A stretch of DNA of 6,634 bases from Chloroflexota bacterium (GTDB lineage Bacteria > Chloroflexota > Chloroflexia > Thermomicrobiales > UBA6265): the NCBI GenBank assembly GCA_023415845.1, contig JAEZJB010000338.1:1-6634 (forward strand), in the 5' to 3' direction. The position numbers were made by a program, and so were the translations under genes. Position 1 is the stretch's first letter. Each line of letters begins with the position of its first letter. Positions 1-5,010 of the stretch are shown piece by piece. The notes under the pieces are model-generated. The model did no database searches, was not told the DNA's origin, and saw nothing but the letters and a program-made list of their open reading frames with translations.

Positions 1-3000
1 GTCTTCGATCGAGTAGATGTCGTGGTGCGGCGGAGGCGAGATCAACGGAAGTCCCGGCACCGCGTGGCGCATCCGGGCCACGAACTCGGTGACCTTGAAG
101 CCGGGCAGCTGCCCGCCCTCGCCGGGCTTGGCGCCCTGGGCGATCTTGATCTCGAGTTCTTCGGCCTTGGCGAGATAGCGCGCCGTGACGCCGAAGCGTC
201 CCGATGCCACCTGCTTGACCTTGTTGTGCCGAATCGTGTCACCGGCGGGATCGTCGTCGAACCAGACCGGATCCTCGCCACCTTCGCCCGAGTTCGAGCG
301 ACCACCGAGCCGGTTCATCGCCACGGCCAGCGTGGAATGCGCCTCGGGCGAGAGCGAACCCAGCGACATCGCGGTCACCACGAACCGCCGGATGATGGCC
401 TCGGCCGGCTCGACCTCATCCACCGAAATCGCAGGTCCGACAGCCTGGATGTCAAAGAGGTCGCGGATCGTCGTGATCGGCTGCTCGCGCACCATCCGCC
501 GATAGTCCTGGTAGGCCTCCCGGTCGTTGTTCTGCGACGCGACCTGGATCGCCTTGACGAACGTCGGCGAGTAGCCGTGCGTCTCACCGTCGCGCTTGAA
601 CTTGATCAGACCATCGTCCGGAAGGCGGGCTGCCATCTCGGCATACGCCGCGGTGTGCCGCTTGCGCACGTCGGATTCGATCTCGGCCAGGCCGATCCCA
701 CCCAGCCGCGACGGCGTACCCGTGAAGCAACGATCGATCAGGTCCTGCGAAAGGCCAATCGCTTCGAAGATCTGGGCTCCACGGTAGCCCATCGCCGTCG
801 TGATGCCCATCTTGGAAATGACTTTCAGGAAGCCGTATTCCAGCATGTGCACGTAGTTGTCGCGCAACTCCGCGGGCCGTGCTTCTTCGTACCCCCGCTG
901 CCCGGACAATTGAGCCGACGCCTCGAGCGCGAGGTACGGGTGAACCGCCGACGCACCGTAGCCAATCAGCACGCCAAGCTGGTGCACATCCCAGACCTCG
1001 CCGGTTTCGGCAATCAGGTCGGCATGCGACCTCAGCCCCTGCCGAATCAGGTGATGATGGACCGCTCCCACGACCAGCGACATCGGGACGACCGCGTGGT
1101 ATTCGTCCAGTGCGGCATCGGTCAGGATGACAATGCCCGCGCCGTCTCGCACCGCCGCTTCGACCTCGGCCACAATCCGGTCGAGCGCTTCCGCCATCGC
1201 GCCCTCGGGCGCATTGATGTCGAAGAGCGTGCCAACCTCGGCGACCTTGACGTCCGTCACCGCACGAAGCGCCGCGATGCCACCGGTAGTGAGCACAACG
1301 CTCTTCAGGTGGATCAGCCGTGCCGCCTCGGGTGAGGCGACCAGCGGGTTATGCCGCGGCCCGACGAAGGAATCCAGCGCGAAGACCTTGCGTTCGCGCA
1401 GGGAGTCGATTGGCGGGTTGGTGACCTGGGCAAAGCGCTGGCGGAAGTAGGCGGTCAGCGGACGCGTGATCTCGGAGAGGACCGCCAGTGGCGCATCATC
1501 ACCCATCGACCAGGTCGGCTCCTTCGCCTCGCCCGCCATCGGGGTGATGATCAGCCGGAGATCCTCGGCGGTGTAACCGAACGCTCGCTGCTTCGCAACG
1601 ACCGCAGGATCGGTCTTTGTCAGGGCGTTGCGAGTCTTCGCGTCGGCATCCACCGGCACCGGAATCTCTTCGTTCGGCTCAACGATGTCGCCGAGCACGA
1701 TGCGATTCTCAGCCAGCCACTGCTGGTATGGCTGGTTGGCGGCAATGTTTTCCTTGAGGTCCTGATTTCGGACCACCACGCCCAGCGCGGTGTCGACCAG
1801 GATCATCTGGCCCGGACCCAGTCGGCCCTTCTCCACGATCGTGGCCGGATCGATTTCGATCGTGCCAGCCTCCGAGCCGGCCACGAACAGCCCATCCTCG
1901 GTAATGGCGTAGCGCACGGGTCGCAGGCCGTTCCGGTCGAGTGTGGCACCAGCCAGTACACCATCGGTGAAGCCAAGGGCCGCCGGACCATCCCACTGCT
2001 CAATCAGGCCAGCGTGATAGTCGTAAAAGGCTCGTCGCGCCGGAGCCATGTCCGGAAGCTGTTCCCACGGTTCCGGCACGCACATCATCAGCGCGTGCGG
2101 CAGGGTTCGGCCGCTGAACCGGATCAACTCGAGGGCATTGTCCAGTGAGAGCGAGTCCGAGCCAGACATCGAAACCACCGGCTTGAGATCGTCGGCCGGG
2201 GTGCCGTCAGCCAGCTCCAGGATCGGGGTCCGCGCCTGCATCCAGAGGCGGTTACCCTGGACCGTGTTGATTTCACCATTGTGGGCAATCTGGCGGAACG
2301 GCTGGGCCAACCCCCACGTCGGGAACGTGTTGGTGGAATATCGCTGGTGGAAGAGCGCGATCGCGCTGGTCGCCTCCTCCCGCTGGAGGTCGGGATAGAA
2401 CTTCGCCAGGTCCTCGGGCAGGAACATGCCCTTGTAAACCACCGTGCGGGCCGAGCACGATGAGACGTAGAGATCGCCGTCCGAGAGACCGGCCGCTGCC
2501 GCCGCCCGCTCGATGGCGCGCCGTCCCAGCATCAGCTTCCGCTCGAAGGTGTCGAGATCCATCCCCTCTGGTCGCCGGATGAAGACCTGCGCCACCCCCG
2601 GCAGCATGGCCAGTGCGGTGGGCCCAAGCACCGATGGGTCGATCGGCACCCCGCGCCAGGTGATAACCTCGAGCTCCCGCTCGGCAAGCGCGCCGTTCAC
2701 AAGCTCCCGGGCCTGTTGCTGCCTGGCGGCATCAGTCGGCAGGAAGAGCATCGCAAGCCCATAGTCGCCACTGTCGAACTTGCCCGCATCGGCCAGGTCG
2801 GCGGCATAGAGCGCGTGGGGAATCTGGATCAGGAGCCCAGCACCGTCACCCGAGCGCGGATCGGCACCAACACCACCGCGATGTGTGAGGTTGACCAGTC
2901 CGGCCAGCGCCTTTTCTACAATCTGCCGAGAGGCGCGCCCCTGAATGTCGACGACGAGGCCCACGCCGCAGGAATCATGCTCGTAGCTGGGGGAATGAAG

Positions 3001-3030
3001 CGGGGCAATTGCGGGATGTGCTGTCAACAT
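1..3030 (-). CDS. gltB: Glutamate synthase large (alpha) subunit, GltB, C-terminus outside window
   Basis: The large GOGAT subunit hydrolyses glutamine in one domain and channels ammonia to an FMN domain that reductively aminates 2-oxoglutarate to glutamate in the cytoplasm. The minus strand is open for 1010 codons without a frameshift. Residues 1-20 are a short propeptide. Cys21 (CGVG) is the type-2 glutamine amidotransferase nucleophile exposed by processing. The amidotransferase domain continues with RGGVGADP (51-58), GDGAG (61-65), RYSTNTFPTWG (230-240), AHNGEINT (249-256) and SGSDSLSLDN (289-298), to about residue 430. The central domain includes EPTWSMGDD (504-512) and SKMGITT (739-745). 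The FMN domain has AMSLGSLSPEAH (887-898), SNSGEGGED (912-920), KIAQGAKPGEGGQLPG (962-977) and ISPPPHHDIYSIED (997-1010). Family members are about 1500 residues, so the 3Fe-4S cysteines, the rest of the FMN domain and the C-terminal beta-helix (GXGXG) domain lie beyond base 1. Start ATG at 3030 is fixed by AAGGA seven bases upstream and by the correct propeptide length. Whether gltD follows cannot be seen. Confidence 0.97.
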   Translation of the reverse strand, partial: MLTAHPAIAPLHSPSYEHDSCGVGLVVDIQGRASRQIVEKALAGLVNLTHRGGVGADPRSGDGAGLLIQIPHALYAADLADAGKFDSGDYGLAMLFLPTDAARQQQARELVNGALAERELEVITWRGVPIDPSVLGPTALAMLPGVAQVFIRRPEGMDLDTFERKLMLGRRAIERAAAAAGLSDGDLYVSSCSARTVVYKGMFLPEDLAKFYPDLQREEATSAIALFHQRYSTNTFPTWGLAQPFRQIAHNGEINTVQGNRLWMQARTPILELADGTPADDLKPVVSMSGSDSLSLDNALELIRFSGRTLPHALMMCVPEPWEQLPDMAPARRAFYDYHAGLIEQWDGPAALGFTDGVLAGATLDRNGLRPVRYAITEDGLFVAGSEAGTIEIDPATIVEKGRLGPGQMILVDTALGVVVRNQDLKENIAANQPYQQWLAENRIVLGDIVEPNEEIPVPVDADAKTRNALTKTDPAVVAKQRAFGYTAEDLRLIITPMAGEAKEPTWSMGDDAPLAVLSEITRPLTAYFRQRFAQVTNPPIDSLRERKVFALDSFVGPRHNPLVASPEAARLIHLKSVVLTTGGIAALRAVTDVKVAEVGTLFDINAPEGAMAEALDRIVAEVEAAVRDGAGIVILTDAALDEYHAVVPMSLVVGAVHHHLIRQGLRSHADLIAETGEVWDVHQLGVLIGYGASAVHPYLALEASAQLSGQRGYEEARPAELRDNYVHMLEYGFLKVISKMGITTAMGYRGAQIFEAIGLSQDLIDRCFTGTPSRLGGIGLAEIESDVRKRHTAAYAEMAARLPDDGLIKFKRDGETHGYSPTFVKAIQVASQNNDREAYQDYRRMVREQPITTIRDLFDIQAVGPAISVDEVEPAEAIIRRFVVTAMSLGSLSPEAHSTLAVAMNRLGGRSNSGEGGEDPVWFDDDPAGDTIRHNKVKQVASGRFGVTARYLAKAEELEIKIAQGAKPGEGGQLPGFKVTEFVARMRHAVPGLPLISPPPHHDIYSIED

Positions 3031-3037
3031 CGTTGAT

Positions 3038-3042
3038 TCCTT
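3038..3042 (-). promoter_or_regulatory. Ribosome binding site of gltB
   Basis: On the minus strand AAGGA lies seven bases before the ATG at 3030. It is a good Shine-Dalgarno match and, with the propeptide length before Cys21, settles the start. Confidence 0.75.
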
Positions 3043-3133
3043 CGTGGTTCGACTCGGGCTCCGGCAGGGTTGTGCGGTGAAACCAATACCCGGCCGGGCA
3101 GGCTACCCGATGACCGTGAACTGCTGGGGGTCG

Positions 3134-3228
3134 GACTCATGAGCCCGTCACGATGGAAGACCAGAGGCGGCAACCCTTGCCGCGTGGCTACGGGCAGAAC
3201 GGATGCGCTCCACTCCATCGTGGGAGTC
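3134..3228. ncRNA. Candidate structured RNA element (orientation uncertain, possibly gltB leader)
   Basis: Four sets of complementary segments fall within 95 bases. GACTC (3134-3138) pairs with GAGTC (3224-3228). CACGATGGA (3149-3157) pairs perfectly with TCCATCGTG (3214-3222), continuing the same helix side one base away. GCGGCAA (3167-3173) and TTGCCGC (3177-3183) form a 7-bp stem with a 3-base loop. GCCCGT (3143-3148) pairs with ACGGGC (3190-3195), which would form a pseudoknot with the 9-bp helix. A competing local hairpin ACTCC/GGAGT (3212-3216 with 3223-3227) uses the same 3-prime bases, so two exclusive folds are possible. The pairings exist on either strand. Position 100-200 bases upstream of gltB favours a minus-strand leader. 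I cannot match it to a known riboswitch class, and chance pairing in GC-rich DNA remains possible. Confidence 0.3.
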
Positions 3229-3239
3229 TCAAGTCTAGG

Positions 3240-3270
3240 GTTCAGTGTTCGATGACTACAGGGACTGAAC
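3240..3270. repeat. Inverted repeat GTTCAGT-N17-ACTGAAC
   Basis: Perfect 7-base arms lie at 3240-3246 and 3264-3270 with a 17-base centre. The repeat sits just upstream of the candidate structured RNA as seen from gltB. It could be an operator for a dimeric regulator or an extra RNA stem; the sequence alone does not decide. Confidence 0.35.
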
Positions 3271-3314
3271 GCCAAGAACTCATGGGCGAAGTTTTGGTTG
3301 TTGTGCCCAAACAC

Positions 3315-3330
3315 TGTGACGCTGTGCACA
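3315..3330. promoter_or_regulatory. CRP/FNR-like motif TGTGA-N6-GCACA
   Basis: The element TGTGA (3315-3319), six bases, GCACA (3326-3330) matches nine of the ten half-site bases of the classic TGTGA-N6-TCACA operator. It includes the perfect palindrome TGTGCACA (3323-3330). It lies about 285 bases upstream of gltB and 245 upstream of the synthetase gene. A CRP/FNR family activator is one reading; no such regulator is encoded in the window. Confidence 0.35.
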
Positions 3331-3370
3331 ATGCTTCCAATCGAAGCCTTGAGTGAGTTTTCCCATCACT

Positions 3371-3385
3371 GCCGGCAATTCCGGC
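3371..3385. repeat. Inverted repeat GCCGG-CAATT-CCGGC
   Basis: Perfect 5-base arms surround a 5-base A/T-rich centre. It could be a short stem-loop or a protein-binding dyad. It is short enough to arise by chance in GC-rich DNA. Confidence 0.25.
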
Positions 3386-3493
3386 TCCGATTTACCCCAC
3401 CATTCCGGTTGCTCCGCACCTCCAGATGGGTCAAAATGCACAAAAACATCCAGCCACGGTCGACACAAAATGTCCACTGTTCGCCGAGTCGGT

Positions 3494-3522
3494 TTGGATT
3501 CCACGCACAGATTGTTCACAAT
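3494..3522 (+). promoter_or_regulatory. Possible sigma-70 promoter of the synthetase-like gene
   Basis: TTGGAT (3494-3499) and CACAAT (3517-3522) are separated by exactly 17 bases and match three and four of six consensus bases. Transcription would begin near 3529, giving a leader of about 45 bases containing the hairpin at 3539-3557. A rival pair, TTGCTC (3409-3414) and CAAAAT (3432-3437), has the same spacing and similar quality, so the choice is tentative. The -10 overlaps the TGT...ACA dyad at 3511-3528, as expected for a regulated promoter. Confidence 0.25.
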
Positions 3523-3528
3523 GTCACA
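3513..3528. promoter_or_regulatory. Second TGT-N-ACA dyad, CRP/FNR-like or other operator
   Basis: TGTTC (3513-3517), six bases, TCACA (3524-3528) matches eight of ten bases of the CRP-type half-sites. It overlaps the tighter inverted repeat ATTGT-TC-ACAAT (3511-3522). TGTTCACAATG (3513-3523) repeats, with one mismatch, TGTGCACAATG at 3323-3333. The recurrence on both sides of this region suggests one regulator with two sites. The site is about 48 bases upstream of the start codon and overlaps the proposed -10, so binding there would more likely repress. Confidence 0.35.
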
Positions 3529-3538
3529 AGCAGAGCCA

Positions 3539-3557
3539 CTCTCCGACGTCCGGAGAG
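3539..3557 (+). promoter_or_regulatory. Hairpin immediately upstream of the synthetase ribosome binding site
   Basis: CTCTCCG (3539-3545) and CGGAGAG (3551-3557) form a perfect 7-bp stem with a 5-base loop. It ends seven bases before the Shine-Dalgarno AGGAG. Only three T residues follow, so it is not a good intrinsic terminator. It could modulate translation or mRNA stability, or act as a DNA operator downstream of the promoter. Confidence 0.5.
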
Positions 3558-3564
3558 CGTTTAC

Positions 3565-3569
3565 AGGAG
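3565..3569 (+). promoter_or_regulatory. Ribosome binding site of the synthetase-like gene
   Basis: AGGAG lies six bases before the ATG at 3576. This decides the start, because the frame stays open upstream to another ATG at 3426 whose extra 50 residues do not resemble the family. An out-of-frame ATG at 3572 lies closer to the site and is ignored. Confidence 0.8.
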
Positions 3570-3575
3570 CCATGC

Positions 3576-4946
3576 ATGACCGGATTTGTCGACGCGTTGC
3601 CAAATACGCCCACCGAGGAACACATCGCGGAGGTTCTGGCCCGGCTGACGGAAGCCAGGATCGCCGTCGTCGATCTTCAGTTCAGCGACATTGCGGGGGG
3701 CATCAAGGCGCTCACGATCCCGGTCAACCTGATGGAACGTACCTTCCGGCAGGGTTACCGCTTCGATGGCGCATCAATGGCCGGTGGCGCCCGGCAGGTT
3801 GAACTCGATCTCTACCTCGCCCCTGACCCGGGTTCCCTCACGATCATTCCGGAAAACGACTACGAGCCCCGCCGCGCCCAGTTCTATTGCTGGGTCGTCC
3901 GGCGTGACGGTCAGCCCTTCGCCGGTGACCCACGCTCGACGCTGGAGTCGCAACTCAAGAAGGCTGCCGCTGGCGGATTCGACTACCAGGTTGGCATCGA
4001 AATGGAGTTCTACCTCCTGCCTCACGATCCAACCGGTGGTCCTCCGCGGCTGCCAATGGTGCAGAGCGGCGGCTACTTCGATGTGGGCGAAGACGTGCTG
4101 GCCGTGACCAGGGACGAAATCATCGAAGCCCTGCAGAAGATGGGTATCGGCGTTGGTGGCGCCCATCACGAAACCGGCCCGGGGCAGCAGGAACTCGACC
4201 TGTTGCACGCCGGAGGCATTCGGCTGGCCGACCAGATCATCACCACTCGCCAGGTCATTCGTGCGATCGCTCAACGTCGCGGGCTGCGCGCCACCTTCAT
4301 GGCCAAGCCCTTTCCCGATGCTCCCGGCTCAGGCATGCACCTGTTCCAGCGCCTCATGTCGTACCCCGATGGCCGGGACCTGCTCACCGATCCGAACTCC
4401 GGCGACGGTATTTCCACCACCGCCCGGCATTTCATCGGTGGCCAGCTCGCGCACGCCGAAGGAATGAGCGCGATCCTCAATACCACCGTCAATTCCTACA
4501 AGCGTCTCGCCGACGGCCACCGCGCCCCCCGCCATGCCACCTGGGCCCGGGTCAGCCAGGCGTCACTGATTCGCGTTCCGGCCTTCACGCCGGGAACGCC
4601 AGCCGACATCGAACTGCGCAGTCCCGATGCCATGGCCAATCCCTACCTGGCCATGGCAGTGGCGCTCGGCACGGGCCTCGATGGCATTCGGCATTTGGAA
4701 GAACCCAGTCCTCCACTCGACGAAAACCTCGTCGCCTATGACGACGACGAACTCAATCGCCTCGGCGTCACGCGCCTGCCGATCTCGCTTGGTGAGGCGC
4801 TCGATACCATGGCTGCCGACGATACCGTTCGCAAGGCGTTGGGAAGTTACATCTTCGACCAACTGCTTACCGTTAAGCGCGCCGAATGGATCGACTACCG
4901 GCGTCACGTGAGTCCGTGGGAGCACATGCGTTATGGTGACATCTGA
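3576..4946 (+). CDS. Glutamine synthetase family protein, type I (GSI-alpha-like) with divergent active site
   Basis: The 456-residue protein has the full type I glutamine synthetase fold: N-terminal beta-grasp (about 12-105) and C-terminal catalytic domain (about 110-456). True enzymes make glutamine from glutamate, ammonia and ATP in a dodecamer. Conserved: DGAS with Asp64 and Ser67 (ammonium site), metal ligands Glu142 and Glu144 (EMEF), Glu199 (HHET), Glu206, His255 (GSGMH) and Glu346 (IELR), plus Tyr167, Arg310 (NSYKR), Arg333 and Arg348. Altered, by Salmonella numbering from memory: Asn264 to Pro250, His271 to Phe257, Ser273 to Arg259, flap Glu327 to Arg316, Arg339 to Gln328, Arg355 to Asp344. 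The adenylylation tyrosine is absent (NLV at 384-386), and the end (PWEHMRYGDI) resembles the short GSI-alpha type. It diverges from gltB and precedes a pucR-like gene by 64 bases. It could be an ammonia-assimilating enzyme, a gamma-glutamyl ligase for another amine, or a non-catalytic paralogue. I give no symbol because activity is doubtful. Confidence 0.93.
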   Translation: MTGFVDALPNTPTEEHIAEVLARLTEARIAVVDLQFSDIAGGIKALTIPVNLMERTFRQGYRFDGASMAGGARQVELDLYLAPDPGSLTIIPENDYEPRRAQFYCWVVRRDGQPFAGDPRSTLESQLKKAAAGGFDYQVGIEMEFYLLPHDPTGGPPRLPMVQSGGYFDVGEDVLAVTRDEIIEALQKMGIGVGGAHHETGPGQQELDLLHAGGIRLADQIITTRQVIRAIAQRRGLRATFMAKPFPDAPGSGMHLFQRLMSYPDGRDLLTDPNSGDGISTTARHFIGGQLAHAEGMSAILNTTVNSYKRLADGHRAPRHATWARVSQASLIRVPAFTPGTPADIELRSPDAMANPYLAMAVALGTGLDGIRHLEEPSPPLDENLVAYDDDELNRLGVTRLPISLGEALDTMAADDTVRKALGSYIFDQLLTVKRAEWIDYRRHVSPWEHMRYGDI

Positions 4947-5010
4947 CCTCGGCTCTCCGCCCACTTCCCACCTTCACACCGGCGCCGGCCCATCCGAGCG
5001 AGGCTCCGTC

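Larger units (their letters stand above)
3031..3575. other. Divergent gltB / glutamine synthetase-like intergenic region
   Basis: This 545-base stretch separates two divergently transcribed genes and must contain both promoters. I see no convincing gene: short open frames on both strands lack ribosome binding sites and recognisable protein motifs. The half near gltB (3031-3270) is GC-rich and full of potential RNA stems. The half near the synthetase gene (3290-3535) is more A/T-rich and carries repeated TGT...ACA motifs. Smaller dyads include the 10-base palindrome CCCGGCCGGG (3089-3098), the 8-base palindrome CTCATGAG (3136-3143), GCCGG-CAATT-CCGGC (3371-3385) and GACA-CAAAA-TGTC (3462-3474). 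I found no clear sigma-70 promoter for gltB. Confidence 0.8.

Noticed and set aside
22..2148. Long plus-strand open frames opposite gltB (22-1335 and 1351-2148)
   Set aside because: They are antisense to a fully conserved gltB frame, are very rich in Arg/His/Asp with no domain motifs, and are typical shadow frames of GC-rich coding DNA.
3130..3205. SAM-I/SAM-IV riboswitch-like words (CATGAG, CGGCAACCC, GCAGAACGG) on the plus strand
   Set aside because: The words occur but the helices between them do not follow the SAM-I or SAM-IV order, and the position and genes do not fit sulfur metabolism. Kept only as an unclassified structure.
3512..3520. DnaA-box-like TTGTTCACA
   Set aside because: Two mismatches to TTATCCACA, no cluster of strong boxes and no replication genes nearby; better read as part of a regulatory dyad.
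3426..3575. 50-residue N-terminal extension of the synthetase-like protein from ATG 3426
   Set aside because: It has no family resemblance, would cover the promoter and hairpin, and the strong AGGAG at 3565-3569 points to ATG 3576.
3024..3603. Short open frames in the intergenic region (minus 3024-3329, minus 3280-3603, plus 3298-3579)
   Set aside because: They overlap each other and the promoter elements, lack convincing ribosome binding sites and show no protein-like composition or motifs.
3774..4964. Minus-strand open frames opposite the synthetase-like gene (3774-4274, 4563-4964)
   Set aside because: They are shadows of a well-supported coding sequence; no ribosome binding sites or recognisable protein motifs.
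4947..5010. Possible terminator between the synthetase-like gene and the regulator (CCGGCGCCGG palindrome)
   Set aside because: No T-run follows and the palindrome allows only a very short stem; co-transcription is more likely.
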